From Desulfopila aestuarii DSM 18488 (lineage in GTDB: Bacteria > Desulfobacterota > Desulfobulbia > Desulfobulbales > Desulfocapsaceae): 64,000 nucleotides of DNA. Numbering within the stretch: position 1 is the stretch's first letter; every line of letters starts with the position of its first letter. The stretch spans positions 124,001-188,000 of the forward strand of contig NZ_FRFE01000003.1 of assembly GCF_900143695.1 (NCBI RefSeq). Direction: 5' to 3'. Of this stretch, positions 53,858-62,868 are shown piece after piece. A model generated the notes under the pieces. The model ran no database searches, had not been told where the DNA came from, and was given only the letters and a program-made list of their open reading frames with translations. A program made the position numbers and the translations under genes.

Positions 53858-54207
53858 TTGAGCACCCCTTTCTTTAAGATGTAAATAAGTCCGGTAAGCA
53901 ACAGCAGGATAAATACCACCATTTCCAGGAACCCGAACATACCAAGTTCACGGAGGCTTACCGCCCACGGGTACATGAAGACTGCTTCAATATCGAAGAT
54001 GAGAAAGAGAATAGCGAGGAGGTAGAACTTGACACTGAATTTCTGGTCAGCCATACCGACGACGTGCTTAATGCCGCTTTCGTAAGCGTCATTTTTCGCC
54101 ACACCGCCCGACCGCGGTCCGAAGACAGCGGTGAGTAACATGATTACAGGAATGATTACTGCCAGACCAAAGAAAATTACCGAGGAAAGAACCAATTCTG
54201 CTGACAT
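53848..54207 (-). CDS. nuoA: NADH-quinone oxidoreductase subunit A
   Basis: A 119-residue three-helix membrane subunit, first in the nuo transcript. The long loop after helix one has DAYESGIKHV, where many bacteria have YECG; Ser replaces Cys here. GGAGGG precedes the ATG. The gene order nuoA to nuoN is unbroken, with all 14 subunit functions present on 13 genes. Confidence 0.94.
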   Translation of the reverse strand: MSAELVLSSVIFFGLAVIIPVIMLLTAVFGPRSGGVAKNDAYESGIKHVVGMADQKFSVKFYLLAILFLIFDIEAVFMYPWAVSLRELGMFGFLEMVVFILLLLTGLIYILKKGVLNWR

Positions 54208-55268
54208 CTGAGCACATCCCTCCGACGTTCAACTGCATTTTTGGATTCATTGAGAACAACAACCGGTTTTGAGTAGCAAGTGTGCACCAATTACCAAGGA
54301 CGGCTGGACATTGTCAAGCAAAACAAAACGTCTTTTCGACCACTTATTCAGGCTGAAAATATGTTATGCTGTGCAAACTTTACACGCCCGATGTGCATAA
54401 TGTGCCTAACGCATCTAACTGCAATTATGATCTAACCGACTGTTACCGCCCCTTCACCGTCTCGCAACACTTATTCAGCAACGCATTTTAAACACATTTT
54501 CATATTGTTAACTTAACAAATTCAAGAATCAAGGCCCTTACTATGTGACAGGCGGAATGTGTGCGTAAACGTCAATTATGACCTTGTTGCACATTACGCC
54601 CTCATGGAATTGCTCACAACCGTGGTATATAAAAAATACAAATAGGCACTCAAAAAAGACCTTATAAATACAACACTTTTCGTGCACAAGGCCAACGCAC
54701 AAAGGGCACTGCATATCCAGGACACCCGTAGCAACGAATATTGGTGACTGAATATCAACAGAACTTCAGTATCTTCATGTTTATTTTGTCAGGGATTCTC
54801 ATTTTATTGTCGAAATCCTTCGTTACAGTAACAGTATTCAATCGTGATTTCGGACCAAAGTTACCATAGCAAGCGATCCCTTCACCAACTCGAGCAACTA
54901 ATATATTACTTCCTCCATCGAACGAAACGACTAGTAAAAACCGCTTGCAATGATCCTTTTTTATGTGCTAATTAAATCAAACTTAAAGAAAGTATCAAAA
55001 GATGGCTAACGTAGACGGCAATTCAACCAGTTAGCCAGCAGCTTTTCTGATTTTTTCAACGTAAAGCCAGTGAGTGGATATCTTCTCCTGGCAAGTGTCC
55101 GTAAAGGCACGGTATGGAAACCCATTTCTCAATACGTTTCCATGCGCTGAATAACAGATCGAAAACCTCCATATCCTATCCACCTCCTTCACTGAAAATT
55201 TTCTAAGAAGCAGCATCCGGAGCACATATCGTGCAAAAGCAGCATAACCTTTTCCCAAGCTCCCACTC
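54208..55268. other. Gene-poor intergenic region of 1,061 bp
   Basis: The largest gap in the window. It must carry the nuo promoter (minus) and the aspartate kinase promoter (plus). Loosely similar GCATAATGTGCC (54395), GGCGGAATGTGTGC (54551) and the complement of GGCGTAATGTGCAA (near 54588) occur in it. A 79-codon reading frame at 55031-55270 has no family and no ribosome site. I see no other feature. Confidence 0.5.
54288..54317 (-). promoter_or_regulatory. Candidate sigma-70 promoter of the nuo operon
   Basis: On the minus strand TTGACA (54312-54317) and TAATTG (54288-54293) are 18 bp apart, ending 80 bp before the nuoA start. The -10 element matches only partly. Confidence 0.35.
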
Positions 55269-56654
55269 ATGAGAACCTATAATCTGCGAGTAGAAAAAAT
55301 TGGCGGGACTTCCATGTCCCGTTTTCCTGAAATCATTGACAATATCATTCTTCGCGACGAAAAAGACATTTACGGTAGAGTCTATATCGTCTCTGCTTAC
55401 GCAGGCGTGACCAACGAACTGCTTGAGCATAAGAAGTCCGGCAAGGCAGGTATTTACAAGCTTTTTGAAGCACAGGAGAACTACCCGATCAAACTTCTTG
55501 CCCTCCGGGACAGGCTCTTTGACATCAACGAATCCTTTGCACCCGCCGGTCTTAACCTTGATGAGGCGAACAACTTTATTGGCGACAGAATCGATCAGGC
55601 CATCAACATTCTGCGCAGCATGGACAATGTTCTGGCCTCAGGCTATGTCTCCAGAGACGAGCTTCTACTGGCCGCACGCGAACTCTTAGCCTCGCTTGGC
55701 GAGATGCACAGCGCGTTCAATTCGGCTAACATTTTAAAAAACCGTGGTTACAACACCACCTATGTTGATCTGAGCGGCTGGGACGATGGCCGGCAGTTGA
55801 CCATCGACGACCGGATTAAAGACAGTTTCGATGAACTCGATCCGTTTTCCAGCATCTGCTTCGCCACCGGCTACACGAAGGGCACAGAAGGAATCATGCG
55901 TGAGTTCGACCGCGGCTATTCGGAGGTCACTTTTTCCAAAGTCGCAGTATTGCTTGGCGCATCCGAAGCAATCATTCATAAGGAATACCACCTCTGCTCA
56001 GGTGACCCGCTGACCGTCGGCGAAGCCAATGCTCATCCAGTCTGCAACACGAATTATGATGTCGCTGACCAGCTGGCAGATGTAGGAATGGAAGCAATTC
56101 ATCCCAAAGCTTCCAAACCCCTTGAAATCAACTCAATCCCCATAAGAGTAAAAAACGCGTTTGACCCGGACCACCCAGGAACGCTTATCACCAAGGAATT
56201 CATTGCTCCCAGCTCAATGGTGGAGATCGTCACCGGCTCCAGTACCGTCGCATGCCTCGAAATACACGATACCCGCATGGTAGGCGAGGTAGGTTTTGAC
56301 CTGCGCATCATGCAAATTTTCGCAAAACATAAGATTTCCTACATCGCCAAGGTCACCAACGCCAACACTATCGATATGATTATCGCCGAAAAGGACTGCA
56401 GCCCAAGACTGGTTGCCGAACTGAGCGATACCTTCGAGCAGGTGAATACCACCCTGGTAGCCATCGTCTGCGCCATCGGCTCGAATATTGCCCAACCGGG
56501 CATCATGGCAAAGGCTTCGAAAGCGCTGGCCGATGACAAAATCAACATCCTGGCGGTCTCGCAGACCTCACGTCAGACCAATATGCAGTTTGTCGTCAAG
56601 CGCGATCAATTTGCCTTGGCACAAAAAGCGCTTCACGCCGCCCTCTGCATGTAA
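55269..56654 (+). CDS. Aspartate kinase, ectoine-type (Ask_Ect-like)
   Basis: A 461-residue kinase. It opens with VEKIGGTSMSRF, the form typical of the specialised aspartokinase found in ectoine operons, whereas the housekeeping enzyme has VxKFGGTSV. Catalytic and substrate segments such as ELLLAARELLASLGE and FATGYTKGTEGIM follow, with two ACT domains at the C-terminus (CLEIHDTRMVGEVGFDLRIMQIF; LVAIVCAIGSNIAQPGIMAKASKAL). It phosphorylates aspartate. No ectABC genes are in the window. The ATG at 55269 has no clear ribosome site. Confidence 0.85.
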   Translation: MRTYNLRVEKIGGTSMSRFPEIIDNIILRDEKDIYGRVYIVSAYAGVTNELLEHKKSGKAGIYKLFEAQENYPIKLLALRDRLFDINESFAPAGLNLDEANNFIGDRIDQAINILRSMDNVLASGYVSRDELLLAARELLASLGEMHSAFNSANILKNRGYNTTYVDLSGWDDGRQLTIDDRIKDSFDELDPFSSICFATGYTKGTEGIMREFDRGYSEVTFSKVAVLLGASEAIIHKEYHLCSGDPLTVGEANAHPVCNTNYDVADQLADVGMEAIHPKASKPLEINSIPIRVKNAFDPDHPGTLITKEFIAPSSMVEIVTGSSTVACLEIHDTRMVGEVGFDLRIMQIFAKHKISYIAKVTNANTIDMIIAEKDCSPRLVAELSDTFEQVNTTLVAIVCAIGSNIAQPGIMAKASKALADDKINILAVSQTSRQTNMQFVVKRDQFALAQKALHAALCM

Positions 56655-57226
56655 ACATCTTCCTGACAAGTACAGGAACTCCTACAGGCCTGGTGGCTTC
56701 TTGGTTACCAGGCCTGCAGTGCTGTTTAATGCTAAGGTGCGCCTGCCCCAAGCCTCTCACCAGCTCCTGCCGTCCACTTCTGATTGATCCGCATAAATAG
56801 TTGCTATATTATATATTTTCCAGCCGACGTTGCTCGGCATCTACCTGACATCGCCCTAAATCGTCTGGTCTTTTTTTTTCCTGCGCTACTTTTAGGTGGT
56901 AAAGCACGATACCAGCAAGAAGTTAAAACAGTTGAAAACAGCTAAATACTTACCTCTGCCAATGCACTTGGAACCATAAAAGATCATGTACTGCTCCGGC
57001 CACAAAACTGTTTGCAATAACATTGCCTTTCCAGCAGTTGATCTTATTCTAGCGGAAGGATATAATCGTGCCATTGCTGCAAAATTAGCAGTCGAATATT
57101 TTGAAAAAAACGATAGGGTCTCCATCACTCTTTTGTTTCTATTCAGACATAACCCGCCTTTCACACGACCGTGGTTCCGGCAGGTAAACACAATCCAACA
57201 GTCGCCCAAACATTAAGGAGAAGAAC
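56655..57226. other. Intergenic region upstream of the OmpA-like lipoprotein gene
   Basis: This 572-bp stretch holds the kinase hairpin and should hold the lipoprotein promoter. A reading frame at 56986-57216 has no recognised domain and no ribosome site. No gene is called. Confidence 0.45.
56685..56716 (+). terminator. Hairpin after the aspartate kinase gene
   Basis: CAGGCCTGGT pairs perfectly with ACCAGGCCTG across a 12-base loop, 30 bp after the stop. CAGTGCTGTTTAATG follows, a weak T-tract. Confidence 0.65.
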
Positions 57227-57877
57227 ATGAACGCCCATGTTTCACATGTATCAAAAGTTCTCATAGTTACCCTTGCCCTGGGTCTTTCCAGCTGCGCCGT
57301 GCAGAACAAGCAGCAGCAGGGCACTGCAGTAGGTGCTGGTGTCGGCGCCGCAGCCGGCGCCCTGCTTGGCCAGGCAATAGGCAGAAACACCCAGGCAACC
57401 CTCCTCGGTGCTGCAATCGGTGCTGGTATCGGCGGCCTGGCCGGCAACCAGATCGGTAAATATATGGACCAGCAGGAACAAGATCTGCGTAATGCTATCG
57501 GCTACTCTGAGGCCGCCAGCATCCGCCGCGAACAAGATGTCCTCACTGCAACTTTCAAAAGCGAAGCGTTTTTTGATACCAACTCTGCAGCATTAAAACC
57601 GGGCGCGTATAACGAAATAGACCGTGTAGCCGGCGTACTGAACAAGTACCCGCAAACCACCATCCAGGTTGCCGGACACACTGACTCAAGAGGCTCCGAG
57701 CAGTACAATATGGATTTGTCCCAGCGACGTGCCGACTCAGTGAAAAACGCTCTTGTACAGCGAGGTATCGACCCAATGCGAATTCAGAGCTATGGTTATG
57801 GTGAATCCCAGCCGATATCCTCCAGCGATGCCATGAACCGCCGCGTCGAGGTTATCATCGTTCCCAACCAGGCATAA
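57227..57877 (+). CDS. OmpA-family lipoprotein with glycine-zipper segment
   Basis: A 216-residue lipoprotein starting at the ATG at 57227, with AAGGAGA upstream. A signal peptide ends in the lipobox LSSC. A Gly/Ala-rich segment (GTAVGAGVGAAAGALLGQAIG, then a second half) resembles a glycine zipper that may insert in the membrane. The C-terminal domain is OmpA-like, with the peptidoglycan-binding residues in AGHTDSRGSEQYNMDLSQRRADSVKNAL and NRRVEV. It probably links the outer membrane to the cell wall. It is a YiaD-type protein. Confidence 0.92.
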   Translation: MNAHVSHVSKVLIVTLALGLSSCAVQNKQQQGTAVGAGVGAAAGALLGQAIGRNTQATLLGAAIGAGIGGLAGNQIGKYMDQQEQDLRNAIGYSEAASIRREQDVLTATFKSEAFFDTNSAALKPGAYNEIDRVAGVLNKYPQTTIQVAGHTDSRGSEQYNMDLSQRRADSVKNALVQRGIDPMRIQSYGYGESQPISSSDAMNRRVEVIIVPNQA

Positions 57878-57898
57878 TTCGTTATCAATACAACAAAA

Positions 57899-57934
57899 AG
57901 CCCCCGACCAGCTCAAAGGCTGTCGGGGGCTTTT
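57899..57934 (+). terminator. Intrinsic terminator after the OmpA-like gene
   Basis: AGCCCCCGAC pairs perfectly with GTCGGGGGCT across a 13-base loop, followed by TTTTCTTG. It is about 20 bp after the stop codon and stands between two convergent genes. Confidence 0.92.
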
Positions 57935-57995
57935 CTTGTCTATTCTACCCTATCCGCCAGCAGCTGGTTCACCAGCCGCCGGGTAAAAATTCTGG

Positions 57996-59216
57996 TTATT
58001 TCCTCAGTGCATTCAGTACGGTACGGGTAGGCATACCGTTCACCTGCAAGCCTGCACGTTTTTCAAATTCACGAATGGCAGCCCGTGAACCTGTGCCCAG
58101 CTGACCATCAACCTCTCCATCATACAGTCCTTTATCCTTCAAAAGGCGTTGCAGCTCAATTTTTTCGTCCGCAGTCAGCGAATCGGCAGGTCGAGGCCAG
58201 TCTTTGTTCAACCCGCCATAACCACCGAGATGATCGGCGAGCATACCAACAGCCAGCGCATATTTATCGGAATTGTTGTAACGCTTGATGACAAAAAAGT
58301 TTTTCACCATGAGAAACCCCGGCCCACTCTCCCCGGCTAGAACTTTCAAGATCGCTTTTTCATCAGGACGGGGAAAAGGTTTTCCATCTGGCCGGGTAAT
58401 CCCCATCTGCTGCCACTGACCAATTGTTCTGGTTTCCTCGGCATATTTGCCCACTCCTGGTGGCAGCTTCACCTCATAGCCCCAGGTATTGCCGGAACGC
58501 CAACCGTTTTTTGCAAGGAGATTGGCCGCCGTCGCCAGCGCGTCGGGAACAGAGTTCCAGATATCCCGCCGACCATCCCCATCCATATCGACGGCATAGG
58601 CCAGATAACTGGTGGGAATGAACTGGGTATGCCCCATAGCCCCTGCCCAAGAGCCCAGCATGTTCTGGCGGTTTATGTCTTTTGCCTGCAAAATCTGCAA
58701 TGCAGCGACAAGTTGGTTTCGGGCGAACTTGCTCCTTTTTTCATCACCCCAACCCAATGTAGCAAGGGCCTGAGGTACATAATGCAGCCGTTCCGGTCGT
58801 TCGAGAACCGCTCCGTAATTGGTCTCCATGGACCAGATGGCCAGAAGTATATTACGATCAATACCAAAGCGCTTTTCCAGCTGATCGAAAATCGCCTGAA
58901 ACTGCTCTTTTTTCTCCAATCCCTTGCTGACAGAGATAGTATTTACCCGGGTATCGAGATATTCCCATACCTCCTGCACAAACTCCGGCTGGTAGGCAGC
59001 CCGTTCAAGGACCACGTCATCAGGCTCTGTCACCCCTTGAAAAGCATTGTTATAGGTGGCAACCGTGATTCCCTCTCGGCCTGCCTCAGGATAAAAATCT
59101 TTCAACCAGGTGACAAAATCCTGATTAGCCTCGGCGGAAACAGCACAGATGCCCAGCAGCAGTGCACCACCAAACGCCACAATTTTTTTCACTATGCGGT
59201 TATGTTTCATGTTCAT
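57996..59216 (-). CDS. Lytic murein transglycosylase, MltB type, with peptidoglycan-binding domain
   Basis: A 406-residue periplasmic enzyme. A signal peptide (IVAFGGALLLGICAVSAEA) precedes the MltB (SLT_2) catalytic domain with the catalytic Glu in ILLAIWSMETNYG and further family segments (GSWAGAMGHTQFIPTSYLAYAVDMDGDGRRDIW, YNNSDKYALAVGMLADHL). A C-terminal peptidoglycan-binding domain (KGLYDGEVDGQLGTGSRAAIREFEKRAGLQVNGMP) follows. It cleaves the glycan strands of murein. It is the last gene of a three-gene minus-strand operon; its start follows the upstream gene by 1 bp. Confidence 0.93.
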   Translation of the reverse strand: MNMKHNRIVKKIVAFGGALLLGICAVSAEANQDFVTWLKDFYPEAGREGITVATYNNAFQGVTEPDDVVLERAAYQPEFVQEVWEYLDTRVNTISVSKGLEKKEQFQAIFDQLEKRFGIDRNILLAIWSMETNYGAVLERPERLHYVPQALATLGWGDEKRSKFARNQLVAALQILQAKDINRQNMLGSWAGAMGHTQFIPTSYLAYAVDMDGDGRRDIWNSVPDALATAANLLAKNGWRSGNTWGYEVKLPPGVGKYAEETRTIGQWQQMGITRPDGKPFPRPDEKAILKVLAGESGPGFLMVKNFFVIKRYNNSDKYALAVGMLADHLGGYGGLNKDWPRPADSLTADEKIELQRLLKDKGLYDGEVDGQLGTGSRAAIREFEKRAGLQVNGMPTRTVLNALRK

Positions 59217-59217
59217 A

Positions 59218-59469
59218 TTATCGTCTTCTCGTCAGCAACCAGCCGCTTTCCTGGCAGGCAACACACCGTTCGCCGTCCCATGCCGTTCCCGTACCCGCAC
59301 AAGCGCTGCATTCCTTCCAGTTGATCGGATCAGTGGCATCGACCAGGATACCGCCACACGCTCGCGCACCCTTTACCACCAGGCATCGTGAACCGATTTT
59401 ACTTTCATCAAATGAATAGGTAATGCAATCTGTACAGACTGCCACCGGTCGTCTTTTCATTCCCGTCAT
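59218..59469 (-). CDS. Small cysteine-rich protein with DnaJ zinc-finger-like repeats
   Basis: An 83-residue protein with eight cysteines. The C-terminal half, ECSACAGTGTAWDGERCVACQESGW, has two CxxC groups of the DnaJ cysteine-rich type (CxxCxGxG). The N-terminal half has CTDC and two further Cys. A zinc-binding role is likely; function is unknown. No clear ribosome site precedes the ATG. It is 20 bp after the 226-residue gene and 1 bp before the transglycosylase gene. Confidence 0.6.
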   Translation of the reverse strand: MTGMKRRPVAVCTDCITYSFDESKIGSRCLVVKGARACGGILVDATDPINWKECSACAGTGTAWDGERCVACQESGWLLTRRR

Positions 59470-59489
59470 TTCATGAGCCGTTTAGCAGC

Positions 59490-60170
59490 TCAACCCAAGG
59501 CTTTTTCCACATCAGCTAAGGAAAGGATATCTCCTGCCGCCATCTGCTCCAGCACCTGTTTACTCCCAAGACAGGCCAACAACAGGTCTATACGGTCATG
59601 CTCATAGAGCAATTGCTGCAGATCATAAAAGATCTGGGATCTGCCGATGCATCTTTCCGCAAGAGCTCTACGATCAGCATCTTCATCCTGAACGCCCTGC
59701 TCCAGTACCCGCTGCATTCTCTCGATTACCTCCACCGGATCTTGGGTGGTTGCCAGCACCATTGCAGCGACTATCGGAGAATCTGCCCCTGACATTTGTT
59801 CTTCAGTCGATTCGCCCCCCTTCTCAACCCCGGCCAGTAAGCGCTCCAGGTAGGCCCTTCCTACCAAATCTCTGGCGCCAAGGGAGATGAGTTTGGCAAT
59901 AATTGAGGGGGGCACCTCCTCGACATTACATAAGAGACGGAGGAGGCCATATTCCCTTTCACCTGCAAGATATTCAGGCAAAACTTTAGTCCCCATGAAG
60001 GCAGTGGCTAACCATGGATAGCTGTCTATATAGTCGCTCAGCTTCCCCCACTCCGCATTGCCGGCAAACCGCATCACCTGTTTCCAGTATTTGTCATGCA
60101 ATGAATTGCTTGAGCTACTCTTTTTGCTATTCGCTGTGCGGATTTTCTTCACATTTTTTTCCTTTTCCAC
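59490..60170 (-). CDS. Hypothetical helical protein
   Basis: A 226-residue soluble protein that I do not recognise. After a basic, Ser-rich start (KKIRTANSKKSSSSNSLHDKYW) it is helical throughout, with segments resembling degenerate repeat proteins (PSIIAKLISLGARDLVGRAYLERLLAG; YDLQQLLYEHDRIDLLLACLG). It begins at a GTG (60170) without a strong ribosome site. It is the first of three genes on the minus strand leading to the MltB-type transglycosylase. Confidence 0.72.
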   Translation of the reverse strand: MEKEKNVKKIRTANSKKSSSSNSLHDKYWKQVMRFAGNAEWGKLSDYIDSYPWLATAFMGTKVLPEYLAGEREYGLLRLLCNVEEVPPSIIAKLISLGARDLVGRAYLERLLAGVEKGGESTEEQMSGADSPIVAAMVLATTQDPVEVIERMQRVLEQGVQDEDADRRALAERCIGRSQIFYDLQQLLYEHDRIDLLLACLGSKQVLEQMAAGDILSLADVEKALG

Positions 60171-60537
60171 CGCATAAGCGACATGGAGGTCAATATTTCA
60201 TTTTCATCAGATTCGGTCGATTACCACATTCTTACCATCGACTGGAGAAAATTTCTATTATTACCCACAAGGCACCAACAACGCGGATCTCTTCTCTGAC
60301 ACGCCTATGCATTCCTTTTCCTTTATCGCGTTGGCCGGCCAATCAATCGTCATTTTCTCAATTTTTACTCATTCACGAATTTCACCCGTTGTGTGCATAT
60401 CCCCTTTACCAGTTCTCTTGATTGTGGCAGTATGAGCTCAAGTAAGCAAAAGTTCCAGTCAATCGGCATGGATACCACATCGTTCTCTTTGTTGGTCCTG
60501 CCATATTTTCGTCCCACTCAGCAGAGGAGAAGCTCAC
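60171..60537. other. Divergent promoter region between the hypothetical operon and dsrE-like gene
   Basis: This 367-bp region should hold both promoters. The DsrE ribosome site (GAGGAG) is at its right end. I see no other gene or repeat. Confidence 0.4.
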
Positions 60538-60888
60538 ATGGCCAGTTTTCTGTTTGTATTGCGCGACAATAATTTTGAGAAAGCGACACGTTGTTTTCAA
60601 TTTGCCAAGATCGCCCACTCGAAAGGACATAGTGTCAATCTGTTTTTCATCGATAGCGGCGTCGATTGGGCCGTAAAAGACCGAGACGGTAGCCAGAAAA
60701 CCGTTACCGGAGATTGCGTCAACGACTACCTGCCCTATCTAGTCGAAAATGAGGTACGGGCAGGCGTTTGCACCCCATGTGCAAAAAATCGCAATCTCGA
60801 CGAAGCAATGTTTCACACCAACATGGCCCTCGATGGCGGTCCCCACCTCATTGACATGGCGGCAGAATCGAAGGTATTCAACTTCTAA
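60538..60888 (+). CDS. DsrE/TusD-like family protein with CxxC motif
   Basis: A 116-residue protein with a DsrE-like alpha/beta fold (SFLFVLRDNNFEKATRCFQFAKIAHSKGHSVNLFFIDSG) and a CxxC in GVCTPCAKNR. A ribosome site GAGGAG precedes the ATG. Such proteins transfer or sense sulfur; this is likely a sulfur-carrier or relative in a sulfur-metabolising cell. It is monocistronic and closed by a hairpin. Confidence 0.85.
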   Translation: MASFLFVLRDNNFEKATRCFQFAKIAHSKGHSVNLFFIDSGVDWAVKDRDGSQKTVTGDCVNDYLPYLVENEVRAGVCTPCAKNRNLDEAMFHTNMALDGGPHLIDMAAESKVFNF

Positions 60889-60901
60889 TGCATTCCGTTT
60901 C

Positions 60902-60928
60902 CACGCCGGCAGGTTCTCTTCCGGCGTG
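60902..60928 (+). terminator. Hairpin after the DsrE-like gene
   Basis: CACGCCGG pairs with CCGGCGTG across an 11-base loop, 14 bp after the stop codon; ATTGTTCACC follows and a T-run only later. Confidence 0.65.
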
Positions 60929-61085
60929 ATTGTTCACCCTCCCCCCTTTTTCCACCTTGCGCAAACCCTGCAACATCAATATACTCGAGATGTCACGGAG
61001 CCCATATGTTTATACGTTTAAACACGTGGGCGTATAGGCACACAAACTCATATTCTCACATCCGCAGATTGATATATTACAAGAT

Positions 61086-61793
61086 ATGGCTATTTTTTCT
61101 TTCGTACAAACAAAAGGCGGAACCGGCAAGACCACCCTTTCCTTAGGGGTTGCCTGTTCCAAAGCGTTTAAGAATGCCTTTGGCCAGGTAGCCCTGGTCG
61201 AACTGGACAGTCAGGGTACACTTGCAGACTGGATTGGTGAGCGAATCGCCAATAAACGGAAAATGAAAAACCTCTCCTACTACCAATTGGCAGGGATGGA
61301 TCTTGAAGGCTTGACCCGTAAACTGGAAGAGATCACCGCCGACCACGAAGCGGTGATCCTCGATGTGCCCGGTGAATCCGTTGGTGGTTTTGCCACAAAG
61401 CTTGCATTAAACCTTTCAGATCTTGTGCTCGTCCCTATGCGGACGTCCACCAATGATGAGGCAAGTTTTGGCCGCAACCTCTGGCCGGTAATTCAAGACG
61501 GGCTCAAAAACAATAGGGCGCGATTTGCAATCGTTCCAACCTTTGTTCATCCACAATCAAACCCAGGCAACGTCCACAGCTATTTCAAAAGCATCATGCC
61601 TGTCCAGGTGGATTGTCTGCAAAATGTCCTGCCAACCCGAGCCGCATTCGAAAACTTCAACCGTGACGGTCTAACCCTTGAAGAATATGGACAGAGCGTA
61701 AAGAACAACAGCCGCCTGTATCGTCAGGCCCAGACCGCAGCAAAAGACATCGAAGCAATCGCTGTTGAGATTCTCAACTGTACCAGAGAGTAG
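61086..61793 (+). CDS. Orphan ParA-family ATPase
   Basis: A 235-residue P-loop ATPase with the deviant Walker A KGGTGKTT, conserved LVELDSQGTLADWIGER and VILDVPGE. The 105-residue gene starting 3 bp after its stop is probably its partner, as ParA proteins usually act with a small DNA-binding or adaptor protein. No ParB-like protein, parS cluster or replication gene is in the window, so this may act in cargo positioning rather than plasmid partition. Confidence 0.88.
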   Translation: MAIFSFVQTKGGTGKTTLSLGVACSKAFKNAFGQVALVELDSQGTLADWIGERIANKRKMKNLSYYQLAGMDLEGLTRKLEEITADHEAVILDVPGESVGGFATKLALNLSDLVLVPMRTSTNDEASFGRNLWPVIQDGLKNNRARFAIVPTFVHPQSNPGNVHSYFKSIMPVQVDCLQNVLPTRAAFENFNRDGLTLEEYGQSVKNNSRLYRQAQTAAKDIEAIAVEILNCTRE

Positions 61794-61795
61794 TT

Positions 61796-62113
61796 ATGGC
61801 CCTCCCCAAAACGAAAAAGAAAATTATCCCTGATATTAGCGATGCGGTTCAACGTGCGGCTGGAACAGTCAACTTAGAGAACCAGCATGGTTCTCCGAAC
61901 ATCCTGCAACCATCCGCCAAGGGCGGACGTCCCAGTCCGCGTAGCGGCAACGTGGTTCGCCAAACCCTTCTCCTCAGCGAAGAGACGGCTGAACGACTGA
62001 CCATGGCCTATGCCGGAGAACAGATAAAACGACGCAAGACTGGAGAAAAGCTCGACAAATCACTCTTTATCGAGGAAATGATAATCGCATGGCTTGAGCA
62101 AAACCCGCGCTAG
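61796..62113 (+). CDS. Small basic partner of the orphan ParA (ribbon-helix-helix-like)
   Basis: A 105-residue basic protein. After a Lys/Pro-rich, disordered N-terminus it has a C-terminal segment (NVVRQTLLLSEETAERLTMAYAGEQIKRRKTGEKLDKSLFIEEMIIAWL) resembling a ribbon-helix-helix domain. It starts 3 bp after the ParA stop, so the two should be co-translated. It could bind DNA or a cargo for ParA. The family is not certain. Confidence 0.72.
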   Translation: MALPKTKKKIIPDISDAVQRAAGTVNLENQHGSPNILQPSAKGGRPSPRSGNVVRQTLLLSEETAERLTMAYAGEQIKRRKTGEKLDKSLFIEEMIIAWLEQNPR

Positions 62114-62205
62114 CAACAACAGGAGAGGCAACACAGCGACATTGCAGTCCAGTTGAGCAAGCGACCCCAATTCACGGCGTCAATTCACCTTCGAAGGAGG
62201 CACCA

Positions 62206-62823
62206 GTGACAGTAATCAAGCATGATTTTCAACGCAAAAGACAAAGCACCGACCCGGCAGAGAAGGAAAAGAAAAAGATTCCGGGTTTCCAGCTTCGTAT
62301 TGAACTCAGCTACTCGTCACCGCCCATCTGGCGCACAGTCAATCTCCCGGGCACCCTTTCGCTGGCCACATTCCATACCATCATTCAACACTGTTTTGGC
62401 TGGCAGGATGAAGCTACCTACCGTTTTCTGGTGGGCAAAATATTCTATAGCCCCGAACAGACCGGCGTCACAGGCAGCTCCCGCAGCAGCTCAGCCACCA
62501 AGTTGCATGAACTTGAAAAGCAGATGGGCTTTATTTTCAGTTATCTGTATGACGGTGGTTGTGGATGGGAATGTGAAATAACCCTCGAACACCTCTTCCC
62601 CGATACAGCCGAGATCCCGCATCCGATCATCGTGGACGGAGAGAGGGCCTGCCCACCTCCGGTTATAGAAGATATCCATGAATACCAGGAGTTGCTGGGG
62701 ACTCTGGCAGGAACCGAAATCAATCGTGACAGAGTCCTGACCAAAAGTGGCATATCGCCTTCTTTTGACCCAGCATCTTTTGATGCTGCCGCAATCAACA
62801 ATAGCATACGAGAGATGAGCTGA
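62206..62823 (+). CDS. Plasmid pRiA4b ORF-3-like protein
   Basis: A 205-residue protein with the pRiA4b ORF-3 domain: FQLRIELSYSSPPIWRTVNLPGTLSLATFHTIIQHCFGWQDEATYRFLVG, then LYDGGCGWECEITLEH and the acidic ACPPPVIEDIHEYQELL. The GTG start at 62206 has GGAGG five bases upstream. The family is found on plasmids and beside IS1096-type genes, and its function is unknown. It lies next to the orphan ParA pair, which supports a mobile origin of this small block. Confidence 0.88.
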   Translation: MTVIKHDFQRKRQSTDPAEKEKKKIPGFQLRIELSYSSPPIWRTVNLPGTLSLATFHTIIQHCFGWQDEATYRFLVGKIFYSPEQTGVTGSSRSSSATKLHELEKQMGFIFSYLYDGGCGWECEITLEHLFPDTAEIPHPIIVDGERACPPPVIEDIHEYQELLGTLAGTEINRDRVLTKSGISPSFDPASFDAAAINNSIREMS

Positions 62824-62868
62824 AGATCTTCACAGCTTCGGCCATCCGCTCAATAGGAGAACACAACC

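Noticed and set aside
54208-55268. Possible lysine or other riboswitch before the aspartate kinase gene
   Set aside because: No recognisable riboswitch core sequence or terminator-like hairpin directly before the start was found.
55031-55270. A 79-codon minus-strand frame in the long gap before aspartate kinase
   Set aside because: No recognisable domain, no ribosome site and no operon context.
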